From Betaproteobacteria bacterium (GTDB lineage: Bacteria; Pseudomonadota; Gammaproteobacteria; Burkholderiales; Burkholderiaceae_C), in contig JAGWOZ010000004.1 in NCBI GenBank assembly GCA_028870715.1, forward strand, positions 1-53,000: 53,000 bases of DNA, written 5' to 3'. Shown piece after piece: positions 39,406 through 48,118 of the stretch. The notes under the pieces were generated by a model, which saw only the letters and a program-made list of their open reading frames with translations, did not search any database and was not told the DNA's origin. The position numbers and the translations under genes were made by a program. Each line of letters opens with the position of its first letter. Position 1 is the stretch's first letter.

Positions 39406-39687
39406 TCAGTGGCACGCGCAGGACGCCCCGCAGGGCGTGGCTGCTACCTCCGTCTTTGGCGCAGCATCCGGTTTGGCCGCGCTGGCGGCCGTGGCGCTGG
39501 TGCCCGCCCCCTTGAAGTCAGTCGCGTACCAGCCCGAGCCCTTGAGCTGGAATCCAGCGGCCGTAACTTGCTTGCTCAACGCATGCTTGCCGCAAGCGGG
39601 GCAGACCGTGAGCGGGGCATCAGACAGCTTTTGCAGCGCGTCCATGCTATGTCCGCAGGACTCGCATTTGTAAGCGTAAATGGGCAT
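39406..39687 (-). CDS. FmdB family zinc-ribbon protein
   Basis: MPIYAYKCESCGHSMDALQKLSDAPLTVCPACGKHALSKQVTAAGFQLKGSGWYATDF. Confidence 0.95.
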   Translation of the reverse strand: MPIYAYKCESCGHSMDALQKLSDAPLTVCPACGKHALSKQVTAAGFQLKGSGWYATDFKGAGTSATAASAAKPDAAPKTEVAATPCGASCACH

Positions 39688-39853
39688 GACAAACTCCGGA
39701 TGGAGAGACTCGAATACAAAAGGAGATGGGTACGGCGCCGCAGGGTTCAAGGTGGCTTGCATGTGTCATGCATGCATGAACCGCAGCAAAATCTGTGCCG
39801 ATTATAAAAGCACCACTCCTGATCGGTCTCGTCGCCCCGGATCCTCGTGCCCG

Positions 39854-40540
39854 TCAATCGCCTGGAATCGTCACTCGGTGCCGGCCACTTTGCTGCGGAA
39901 AACCGGCCAATGCCGCGTCGGCCAGTTTTTGCGCGACCGGCGCGAGCCGCTGGTCATAGGACCCGCTCACGGCGCTCGTGCGGTAGACCAAGGCGCCCGT
40001 GGACGTATCACGGATCTCCAGCTCGAATACCCGTTCGTACCAAGGTGGTGGCCATGACATTCCTGACCACCACCAAGGATAGCCGCTGTAAATCCACGCG
40101 CCGTTTGGCAGCAGGATCGGAGCACCAGGCGGCGGCCAAGCGCTCGGGAAGCTGGTTTCGAAGTCCACATAACTGCGGAAACTGTAGCGCGCCGTAAAGG
40201 GTGCCGGCTCGCCAAGCAGCGGGACCATGTGAGCGCGCGTCATCGCATCAGCGACGGCAGTCTGGAAGAGTGCCGCCTCGGGGCTGTCCGCATTCGCAGG
40301 GGCAGCCTGCACCTGCACCTTGGCCCCGACCAGCGCTGGAGGCGCTGGCTTGGGCGTCACCACATCGACGCGCACCGCAGTCAATGTGGCGCAGCCACCC
40401 AGAAGCATCAAAGCGCCTGTCACCATCACCTTGCCCAACCGCCAACGCAACCGCAGCGCTTGCTGGACCTTCTTGCTTCCCGGATTCGAAAGCGGGCACA
40501 ACTCGGTTCCGCCTGTGGCAAAGGTTGCGTGCATGAGCAT
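39854..40540 (-). CDS. DUF4136-like lipoprotein
   Basis: Lipobox LLGGC; RYSFRSYVDFETSFPSAWPPPG...FELEIRDTSTGALVYRTSAVSGSYDQRL; start uncertain (40540 or 40426). Confidence 0.65.
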   Translation of the reverse strand: MLMHATFATGGTELCPLSNPGSKKVQQALRLRWRLGKVMVTGALMLLGGCATLTAVRVDVVTPKPAPPALVGAKVQVQAAPANADSPEAALFQTAVADAMTRAHMVPLLGEPAPFTARYSFRSYVDFETSFPSAWPPPGAPILLPNGAWIYSGYPWWWSGMSWPPPWYERVFELEIRDTSTGALVYRTSAVSGSYDQRLAPVAQKLADAALAGFPQQSGRHRVTIPGD

Positions 40541-40594
40541 GGCATCCTCGATCGGTTTGACCCGCCTATCGTATACGCGACGGGCACAGCCTGT

Positions 40595-41548
40595 TTAGAG
40601 TCCCTTCTGCCATTGGACAGTCGCCACGCCATCGCGTTCCCCATTGCGAGACGGCAGCGCGTCTGACCAGGTGGGCTCGTCAAACGCAATGTCTCCGTTG
40701 ACGTCCGGCCGCCCGCTGGGCCGCAGACTGGCAAATGGGTATGCGTTGCGATCGAGCAGATGCGAGGGAATGACCTTGCCGAGAGCGCCGAACATGGTCT
40801 GAAGGCGGCCGGGGTTGGATTTTTCCCACTCGCGCAGCATGCCGGCCACCTGCTTGCGCTGGAGGTTCTCCTGACTGCCGCAGAGGGTGCACGGGATAAT
40901 GGGAAAGGCTCGGTGATCTGCCCAACGAGAGAGATCCTCCTCCTCCACGTAGGCGAGAGGACGGATGACGATGTGGCTGCCGTCGTCGCTCACAAGTTTC
41001 GGGGGCATGGCTTTGAGCTGGCCCCCGTGGAACAGATTGAGGAAAAAAGTCTGCAGGATGTCGTCGCGATGGTGGCCAAGTGCAATCTTGGTGGCGCCAA
41101 GCTCACTGGCCACCCGATAGAGGGCCCCGCGGCGCAGGCGCGAGCAAAGGCTGCACATCGTCTTGCCCTCGGGGATGAGGCGCTTGACGATGGAATAGGT
41201 GTCCTGTTGCTCGATGTGGAAATCCACGCCCCTGCTCGTCAGGTAATCGGGCAGCACATGGGAGGGGAAACCAGGCTGCTTTTGGTCAAGGTTGACCGCG
41301 ACGATTTCGAAATCCACGGGTGCGCGCTTTTGCAGGCCGAGCAGGATGTCGAGCAGTGCATGGCTGTCCTTGCCGCCCGACATGCAAACCATGACCCTGT
41401 CGCCGGACTCGATCATTGCGAAGTCATCGATGGCTTGGCCGACAAGGCGGTACAGGCGCTTCGATAATTTATTGGCCTCGCGCGCCCTGCGTTGCGCCCG
41501 TGCATGGGTATCCACTGCAGCCACCTCGTTCACGAAGTGCGTGTTCAT
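40595..41548 (-). CDS. ttcA: tRNA 2-thiocytidine biosynthesis protein TtcA
   Basis: [20 protein letters not shown]-loop; [31 protein letters not shown]. Confidence 0.95.
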   Translation of the reverse strand: MNTHFVNEVAAVDTHARAQRRAREANKLSKRLYRLVGQAIDDFAMIESGDRVMVCMSGGKDSHALLDILLGLQKRAPVDFEIVAVNLDQKQPGFPSHVLPDYLTSRGVDFHIEQQDTYSIVKRLIPEGKTMCSLCSRLRRGALYRVASELGATKIALGHHRDDILQTFFLNLFHGGQLKAMPPKLVSDDGSHIVIRPLAYVEEEDLSRWADHRAFPIIPCTLCGSQENLQRKQVAGMLREWEKSNPGRLQTMFGALGKVIPSHLLDRNAYPFASLRPSGRPDVNGDIAFDEPTWSDALPSRNGERDGVATVQWQKGL

Positions 41549-41946
41549 GATGCGCTGTCCTTGATGCGAAAGACCTCGACACCCACAGCCTGGCAGTCGG
41601 GATAGACGTCGGGCTTCTCGGTGGCAACGCGCACGGCGCGCACACCCGCGTGCTGCAGCATCAACGCAGCCACGTCGTCGCACAGGGTCTCCTGCAGATG
41701 AATGTGGCCACGCGCCAAGCGCTCCGCGATGGTGCGGCGCATGAAGTCGTAGTCCACGACCTCCTCAAGCTTGTCCTGCTTCGGCGTGGAATACGCATAA
41801 GGCACATACAAGTCCACGTTGATCACCACGCGCTGTTCGCCACGCTTCTCGAAGTCGTGCACGCCAATGTTGATCCGCACCTCATAGTTTTTCAGAAAAA
41901 GCCGGCGACAGTCGGCCAGAGCCGGATGATTGAGTGCACTGATCAT
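41545..41946 (-). CDS. folB: dihydroneopterin aldolase-like protein FolB
   Basis: [72 protein letters not shown] overlap with ttcA. Confidence 0.88.
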   Translation of the reverse strand: MISALNHPALADCRRLFLKNYEVRINIGVHDFEKRGEQRVVINVDLYVPYAYSTPKQDKLEEVVDYDFMRRTIAERLARGHIHLQETLCDDVAALMLQHAGVRAVRVATEKPDVYPDCQAVGVEVFRIKDSAS

Positions 41947-41985
41947 GGAATATTTCCGTGGCGATTGCGGAGGGCTCCGCGCGAT

Positions 41986-42792
41986 TCACTCGGGTTGTTT
42001 GCGGGCAAGAAAGACCACGTCACGCGATTGAGGCGCGAGGTGCTGGCCACCGTCCACGACCAATGTGGTGCCGGTGACCGCCTTAGCGCTGAGCATATAG
42101 CGCACGGCCTGAGCCACATCGTCGACAGCGGAGGCGCGGCCCAGGGGAGTCAGGGTGTGGGCCGTGGCGAATTCCGCTGCCGTCATCGTCCCGGATGGAA
42201 GGGTCACACCCGGTGCAACGCCGACCACGCGCAGTATCGGTGCAAGCGCCTGCGCTAGCAGCGTCGTTGCCTCAAGCAGCGCGGCCTTACTCAGCGTGTA
42301 GGACAGATAGTCGGGATTCGGGTTCCAGAGCTTCTGGTCCAAAATGTTCACCACACAACCCTGCCCGCCCCGCTCGCGCAAAAGCTCGTGCAGCCCCTGA
42401 GCCAACAGAACGGGAGCCAGGGTGTTGACGCGCCAGTGGCGCGCAGCCAATTCCGCGCTGAAGTCCGTAGCGTCGTCATATTCGAACAACGACGCATTAT
42501 TGACCACGGCGTCCAGTCGTCCGAAAGTCCTTGCCACGTGCTGGGGAAGCGCACGAGCGGCTTCCTCGTCGGCCAGATCAGCGGCGAACGCCTCAGCCCT
42601 TGCCCCGCACCCCACGAGAGCAGAGCAGGTCTGTCGCGCATCGTCCGACGAGGCGCGGTGATGCACGGCCACATCCCACCCGGCAGCTGCCAGGTCCAAT
42701 GCGATCGCTCGCCCCAAGCGGCGTGCCGCCCCTGTGACGAGCACGACGGGGCGAACGGGCATGGATTCAGTGGCGAGGCTGGAAGACGACAT
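41986..42792 (-). CDS. SDR family oxidoreductase (pteridine reductase/FolM-like)
   Basis: VVLVTGAARRLGRAIALDLA; LDAVVNNASLFEYD; YLSYTLSKAALLEATTLLAQ. Confidence 0.88.
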   Translation of the reverse strand: MSSSSLATESMPVRPVVLVTGAARRLGRAIALDLAAAGWDVAVHHRASSDDARQTCSALVGCGARAEAFAADLADEEAARALPQHVARTFGRLDAVVNNASLFEYDDATDFSAELAARHWRVNTLAPVLLAQGLHELLRERGGQGCVVNILDQKLWNPNPDYLSYTLSKAALLEATTLLAQALAPILRVVGVAPGVTLPSGTMTAAEFATAHTLTPLGRASAVDDVAQAVRYMLSAKAVTGTTLVVDGGQHLAPQSRDVVFLARKQPE

Positions 42793-44035
42793 GAAACCTA
42801 AAATTGCAGCGATGAACAGGTTGCAGAGTCTATCGCCCGACGCCGCGCAGCACCGGGCCCGTGCATTGTTGTCGCATATTGAGCAGGCGATTGCCGACGC
42901 GGGCGGCTGGATCGCATTCGATCGGTATATGGAGTTGGCACTATATGCACCCGGCCTCGGTTATTACGCTGCCGACCCGGGTGTGCTGGGCGCTTGGGGT
43001 GGCACCAGCGACTTCGTCACCGCACCCGAGCTCACCCCCTTGTTCGCCGCCACGCTCGCTCGACAAGTCGCCGACGTGTCAAGGCTCGAAGGTCTGGACA
43101 CCATCGTCGAGTGCGGCGCAGGAAGCGGCCGCTTGGCCTGCGACCTTCTCGCTGCGCTCGACGTGCAGGGATGGCTGCCTCGGCAATATGCGATCGTCGA
43201 GGTGTCTGCCGCGATGCGCGCGCGCCAGCAGGACGCTGTGGCCAGGTTGCCCGCGCATCTGCGCGACCGCATCAAATGGTGGGATGCGTTGCCCGACTGC
43301 TTTGACGGCGTGGTCATTGGCAACGAGGTGCTGGATGCGATGCCCGTGAAGCTCGCCGTACGCACGACCGAACGCTGGCTTGAGCGGGGGGTGACGTTTG
43401 CCGGCGATCCCCAGCAACCTCTGCGCTGGGTCGACCGCGCCACTGCGATGGAGCTGCGCCCGAGCATGCAAGCGCTTCCCCCGGGTGCGGTCACCGAATT
43501 GCATCTGGCGTCCGACGCTTTTGTCGCCACTCTGGGTGAGCGCCTGCGCCGCGGCCTGCTCCTGTTCCTGGACTATGGCTTTCCGGCGCACGAATACGAC
43601 CATCCACAGCGCGCATGCGGCACCTTGCGCTGCCACCGCGCCCACCGCGCGCATGACGACCCGTTGTGGCAACCTGGCACCTCGGACATCACGGCGCACG
43701 TGAACTTCTCCAGCGTCGCGCAGGCTGCGGCAAGCGTGGGACTCGACGTGCTGGGCTACACCTCGCAAGCGCGCTTCCTGCTCAATTGCGGCCTGCTTGA
43801 CGTGCTCGGATCTGCAGTGGCTGCCGGGCAGGACGGCGTCATCGGCGCACCAAGAAACCGCGCGGGCCTGGCGCAAACAGCTGCCGTGCAGCGTCTGCTG
43901 TCGGAAGCCGAGATGGGGGAACTGTTCAAGGTCATCGCGCTGGCACGCGGGCTGCGCGCGCCCCTCATGGGCTTCGTCCAAGGCGACCGCAGCGCAGCGC
44001 TGCGGTCGCACGTCGCGTCGGAGGCGGCATGCTGA
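42791..44035 (+). CDS. SAM-dependent methyltransferase, MidA/NDUFAF7 family
   Basis: FDRYMELALYAPGLGYYAAD; GTSDFVTAPELTPLFAATLARQ; ECGAGSGRLACDLL; GNEVLDAMPVK; LLFLDYGFPAHEYDHPQRACGTLRCHRAHRAHDDPLWQPGTSDITAHVNF. Confidence 0.93.
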   Translation: MKPKIAAMNRLQSLSPDAAQHRARALLSHIEQAIADAGGWIAFDRYMELALYAPGLGYYAADPGVLGAWGGTSDFVTAPELTPLFAATLARQVADVSRLEGLDTIVECGAGSGRLACDLLAALDVQGWLPRQYAIVEVSAAMRARQQDAVARLPAHLRDRIKWWDALPDCFDGVVIGNEVLDAMPVKLAVRTTERWLERGVTFAGDPQQPLRWVDRATAMELRPSMQALPPGAVTELHLASDAFVATLGERLRRGLLLFLDYGFPAHEYDHPQRACGTLRCHRAHRAHDDPLWQPGTSDITAHVNFSSVAQAAASVGLDVLGYTSQARFLLNCGLLDVLGSAVAAGQDGVIGAPRNRAGLAQTAAVQRLLSEAEMGELFKVIALARGLRAPLMGFVQGDRSAALRSHVASEAAC

Positions 44036-44226
44036 TGTGGCTGCTCCTGTTCATTCTCGCCTCCGTCGTGTTCTCGGCGCTACTTCCCTACCTTGAGCGC
44101 TACGGCTTCGGCCGCCTGCCGCTGGATCTGCGGTTTCGTGCCTTTGGACGCGAATGGCTGTTCCCCCTCGGCTCCACGTTTCTGTTGTCGCTGATTGCTT
44201 GGGTCTTGGCGCGGCTCTTGCGTTAG
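44029..44226 (+). CDS. DUF2905 family small membrane protein
   Basis: MLMWLLLFILASVVFSALLPYLERYGFGRLPLDLRFRAFGREWLFPLGSTFLLSLIAWVLARLLR; 7 nt overlap with the upstream gene. Confidence 0.88.
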   Translation: MLMWLLLFILASVVFSALLPYLERYGFGRLPLDLRFRAFGREWLFPLGSTFLLSLIAWVLARLLR

Positions 44227-44461
44227 AACCCCTTGGGCAGCTCGTGCGCAAGGGGCATGCGCGACCCGGTTCGCGGTGGATTGCTCATCGGCCCTGCCCA
44301 CAAGGGGCCGGCGCAATGCATGCCACCGGGCATGTCGAAGGCGCCCCGCTCGCACGCAGGAGCACTCCACGGCATCGAACCTCGAGCACGGGCCTCAAAG
44401 CAACCTCGTGAGGATCCTGCCATGCCCCACAGCCCCGAGGATGAGGTTGTCGAACAGAGGA

Positions 44462-45802
44462 TCAGGCGGCGCCATTCGCATCCCGCCTCCACGCATGCGG
44501 AGAGGGCGGTGGGGGCGGTGAGGACTGTGGCCGCTGCGCCCAGACCTTCCAAGCCGCGGTACCGATTGCCACTTGCATGAGCAAAACCAGCGCCACGCAG
44601 CCCGGCCACCCTTCATGTTCCCACACGAGGCTGGGGGCCAACGCCCCAATGCTTCCGCCGAGGTAGTAGCACAGAACGTACAGCCCCACGGCCGATGAGC
44701 GTGCGCGCGTTGCGAAGGCCGGCACCTGCCCGGTGGCCATCGACTGCGCGATGAACACACCTGCCGAACTCAGCGTGAGCCCCACCACGATGGCCGGCAG
44801 CGCCGGAAGCAGCGTCAGCAGCATACCGCCGCTGGACAACACCATTGCTGCGGCAAACACACGCCGCTGGCCGAACCGCCAGGCCAGCCTCCCAGCCATG
44901 GGCGTCACAATCATGCCAACCAAATAGACCGCAAACAGCAGGCTGAGTTGGCGCAAATCCAGCCCGTAGGGCGCCGCGGCCAGATAAAAGCTCACGTAGG
45001 TGAACGTGCAGACCTGCGAGAACAAAATGCCGAACCCGATGGCATACGTACCCAAAAGCTTCGGGTTGCGCAGATGCAGCGGCAGGTCAGCGATTGAGGC
45101 ACGCAGGCTGGCGCTTGCTCGAAAGTCCCGCGACGGCGCCAGGCCCTGCGCGATGATCAAAAGAAAGACCGCATTGATCGCGCCCAACACGATGAAAGCC
45201 ACCTGCCAGTCCCAATGCGCCGTGACCATGCCCGCAATAAATCGGCCAAGAAACCCCCCTGCGACCGAGCCGGAAATGTACAAGGCCGTCACGGCGGGCG
45301 CGTCCCTCGCAGGCCATTCCTCGCCAATATAGGCCACGGTGGCAGTAAACACGCCCGGAATGAAGATGCCCTGAAGAAGGCGCCAAACCAGAAGACCGTC
45401 CAAGCTATGGGCCGTACCGGCCAGAACTGTCGTAACGCTCAGACCGGCCAGGGACAAGAGCAACACCCGTTTGCGCCCAAAGCGATCCGACAGACTGCCG
45501 GAAAACGGTGCCGCAAGCGCAACGGCAAGCGTCGTGGCCGTGATCGTCAGGCTGAGTTGCGCCACGCTGGTGTGGAAGACGCTTTGCAGGGTCGGCAGCA
45601 GACCCTGGGTCACGTACATGGTGAAAAACGCACACATGCCTGCCGCAACCACCGCCACGCGGCTGCGCCATCCTGGAACCCGCGCTGTCGGCGTCTGGAC
45701 CCGATCGGTTCGATTGTGCGTTGCGACAGGAGCAGCGGGCGCGTGGAGGACGTTCATCGTTTGAAGAGGAGCATGAGCAGAGCACCAAGCGTAGTTGGTC
45801 AT
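44462..45802 (-). CDS. MFS transporter
   Basis: SGSLSDRFGRKRVLLLSL; 12-TM pattern; start either 45802 or 45757. Confidence 0.9.
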   Translation of the reverse strand: MTNYAWCSAHAPLQTMNVLHAPAAPVATHNRTDRVQTPTARVPGWRSRVAVVAAGMCAFFTMYVTQGLLPTLQSVFHTSVAQLSLTITATTLAVALAAPFSGSLSDRFGRKRVLLLSLAGLSVTTVLAGTAHSLDGLLVWRLLQGIFIPGVFTATVAYIGEEWPARDAPAVTALYISGSVAGGFLGRFIAGMVTAHWDWQVAFIVLGAINAVFLLIIAQGLAPSRDFRASASLRASIADLPLHLRNPKLLGTYAIGFGILFSQVCTFTYVSFYLAAAPYGLDLRQLSLLFAVYLVGMIVTPMAGRLAWRFGQRRVFAAAMVLSSGGMLLTLLPALPAIVVGLTLSSAGVFIAQSMATGQVPAFATRARSSAVGLYVLCYYLGGSIGALAPSLVWEHEGWPGCVALVLLMQVAIGTAAWKVWAQRPQSSPPPPPSPHAWRRDANGAA

Positions 45803-45818
45803 ATTTCATATGGGAAAT
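45803..45818. promoter_or_regulatory. putative LysR-type operator between MFS and LysR genes
   Basis: ATTTC-ATATGG-GAAAT inverted repeat in the divergent intergenic space. Confidence 0.4.
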
Positions 45819-45850
45819 TGATTTTTCATAAGGCTCGATATGATTCTGAT

Positions 45851-46744
45851 ATGGAACTTCGCCATCTGCGTGCCTTCCTTGCGGTCTTTGAGGAGCGCAA
45901 CTTCACGCGTGCCGCAGCACGCCTGCACATCTCGCAACCGCCCCTGTCACAGCAGATCCAGGCACTGGAGGCCGAACTGGGAGTGCGTCTGTTTGAGCGC
46001 GGCCGCGGCGGAGCAACCCCGACCGCAGCAGGGCGGAGCCTGATGCCTCGGGCGCGCGCCATCTTGGATCAGATGCACCACGCCGCCGAACAGGCGCGGC
46101 GTGCGGGACGCGGTGAAACCGGGAGTCTCGCGGTGGGTTTTGCCGGATCCATGCCGTTTTCCTTGGTGATGCCGCAATTGCTTCGCGACTTCCGCGCGGC
46201 CTGGCCTGACGTGGCCCTGCAGTTGCGCGAGCAGCCTTCGCGTGCCCAGATTGACGATTTGCTCGCCGGGCGACTCGACGTCGGCTTCATCCGCCCCACG
46301 TCACATGAGCATTGGGACGCGATTGAACGCCGCCTGATTCTTCGTGAGCCGTTGCTGCTCGCTTTGCATACCGAACACCCTTCTGCCCGACATGAGCGCC
46401 TGAGCCTGAGCGCCTTGCGCGACGAACCCTTCATCCTGTACAGCGCGACGCTGGGATCGGGTCTGCGCGAACAAACGCTCGCCCTGTGTCTTGCTGCCGG
46501 ATTCGCGCCGCGTGTCGCCCAGGAAGTGCATGAGATGCCCACTCTCATCAGCCTGGTGTCGGCGGGCATAGGCGTGGGTCTGGTGGCTGCATCAATGCAG
46601 CGCGCCCAAATGCCCTATGTCCGCTACCTGCCCCTGGAGGACGCCGGAGCGTATAGCGACATCTTGTTGGCCTTCAAGCGCGACAACCCCTCAGCGCCGC
46701 TGCACAATTTCTTGGCGCTGCGCCCAGCGTCAAGCGACGTCTGA
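45851..46744 (+). CDS. LysR family transcriptional regulator
   Basis: MELRHLRAFLAVFEERNFTRAAARLHISQPPLSQQIQALEAELGVRLFER. Confidence 0.95.
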   Translation: MELRHLRAFLAVFEERNFTRAAARLHISQPPLSQQIQALEAELGVRLFERGRGGATPTAAGRSLMPRARAILDQMHHAAEQARRAGRGETGSLAVGFAGSMPFSLVMPQLLRDFRAAWPDVALQLREQPSRAQIDDLLAGRLDVGFIRPTSHEHWDAIERRLILREPLLLALHTEHPSARHERLSLSALRDEPFILYSATLGSGLREQTLALCLAAGFAPRVAQEVHEMPTLISLVSAGIGVGLVAASMQRAQMPYVRYLPLEDAGAYSDILLAFKRDNPSAPLHNFLALRPASSDV

Positions 46745-46753
46745 ATCAATCGC

Positions 46754-48007
46754 TCAGGCCTCCAGTGTCCGCGCGATAGCCTGTTCACGCGCAATCTGCA
46801 CGGCTCGCGCGATGGCGCCGCCTTTGTCGCCGCCCTCCCCAACCCCGCGCGCCACGGCCCCTGCATCCACGCCCAGCGCCGCCTTGAGCACGGTTTGCAG
46901 GCGCACGCGCTGCGGGTAGGGTTGATGCGGGAAATCACCTCCCCTGCCTCGATGGTCTGCCTCGCAGGCCTGCAGAACCAGGGCAAAGCGCGCCGGACGA
47001 CGCAACGCGTCGCAGCGCTGGAGCAGGCGCAGAAGTGCCTGGGGGCCGAGATCCAGACTCCTGTGAATATTGCCGTGCTCGGCTGCCACCACGGCCGCGA
47101 GTTCGGCGCAGTCGCTGGGCACACGCAAGCGCTGCGCTACGGTGCGTGCCAGGGCCACGCTACGCGCCTCGTGCCCGGGGTGCCGGGGAAGCACCTCAGG
47201 AGCCGTGGTGGCCTTACCCAGGTCATGCATCAGGCACGCCCAACGCGTAGAAAGGTCCGCGCATAGCAGCGCGGCGGCCTGCAACACCAGCATTTGGTGC
47301 TCGCCGCAGTCCACTTCCGGGTGGTAGTCGGCGCGCTGCGGCACACCCCACAGCGCGTCCAGCTCCGGAAGGATGCGCGCCAGCGCCCCGCATTCGCGCA
47401 AGACCTCAAAAAAACGCCGCGGATAATCCTCCATCAGTGCTCGCGCCAATTCCTGCCATACCCGTTCTGGAACCAAGGCATCCACTTCGCCGGCCTCGAC
47501 CATGTCGCGCATCAGCTTCAGGGTCTGCGGTGCCACCGTGAAATCGCCAAACCGCGCGGCAAAGCGAGCCAGCCGCAGAATGCGCACCGGATCCTCGGCA
47601 AATGCCGGGCTAACGTGGCGCAGGACTTTGGCGTGGAGATCGGGCTGGCCGCCGTGCGGATCGATGATGCGCCCCTGCGCGTCCTGTGCCATGGCATTGA
47701 TTGTGAGATCGCGCCGGCGCAGATCCTCATCCAGCGTGACCCCCGCACCAGCCTGCACCGCAAAACCCCGGTAGCCCAGGGCGGTCTTGCGCTCGGTGCG
47801 CGCCAAGGCGTACTCCTCGTGTGTGACGGGATGCAGGAACACCGGAAAGTCGCGCCCAACGGGTGTGAAACCTGCATCCTGCATCTGCTGAGCCGTCGCG
47901 CCCACCACCACCCAATCGCGGTCATGCACAGGCCGCCCCAGTAGCGCGTCGCGCACCGCTCCGCCAACCACATACACGGTTCCTGGTACAGAGCCTTGCG
48001 CTGCCAT
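46754..48007 (-). CDS. cca: multifunctional CCA tRNA nucleotidyltransferase with HD domain
   Basis: VYVVGGAVRDALLGRPVHDRDWVVVGAT; RRRDLTINAMAQD; HDLGKATTAPEVLPRHPGHEARS. Confidence 0.94.
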   Translation of the reverse strand: MAAQGSVPGTVYVVGGAVRDALLGRPVHDRDWVVVGATAQQMQDAGFTPVGRDFPVFLHPVTHEEYALARTERKTALGYRGFAVQAGAGVTLDEDLRRRDLTINAMAQDAQGRIIDPHGGQPDLHAKVLRHVSPAFAEDPVRILRLARFAARFGDFTVAPQTLKLMRDMVEAGEVDALVPERVWQELARALMEDYPRRFFEVLRECGALARILPELDALWGVPQRADYHPEVDCGEHQMLVLQAAALLCADLSTRWACLMHDLGKATTAPEVLPRHPGHEARSVALARTVAQRLRVPSDCAELAAVVAAEHGNIHRSLDLGPQALLRLLQRCDALRRPARFALVLQACEADHRGRGGDFPHQPYPQRVRLQTVLKAALGVDAGAVARGVGEGGDKGGAIARAVQIAREQAIARTLEA

Positions 48008-48118
48008 CGAATCCCGCTTCGCGTCCATGCAGTGAGCATAAAGCAACACTTTGCGCATTGGCGGCCGCATCCCCTGTACAGGGCTTGTCGAGTCGACGCG
48101 CTCGGCTATAGTCGCGCC

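Noticed and set aside
44229-44255. CCCCTTG...CAAGGGG hairpin after the DUF2905 gene as a terminator
   Set aside because: Stem exists but there is no U-tract, so an intrinsic terminator cannot be claimed.
44223-44609. 128-aa minus ORF ending in 'AGPLWAGPM...' downstream of the MFS gene
   Set aside because: Brief resemblance to a methyltransferase motif but no coherent domain, and it overlaps the true MFS C-terminus.
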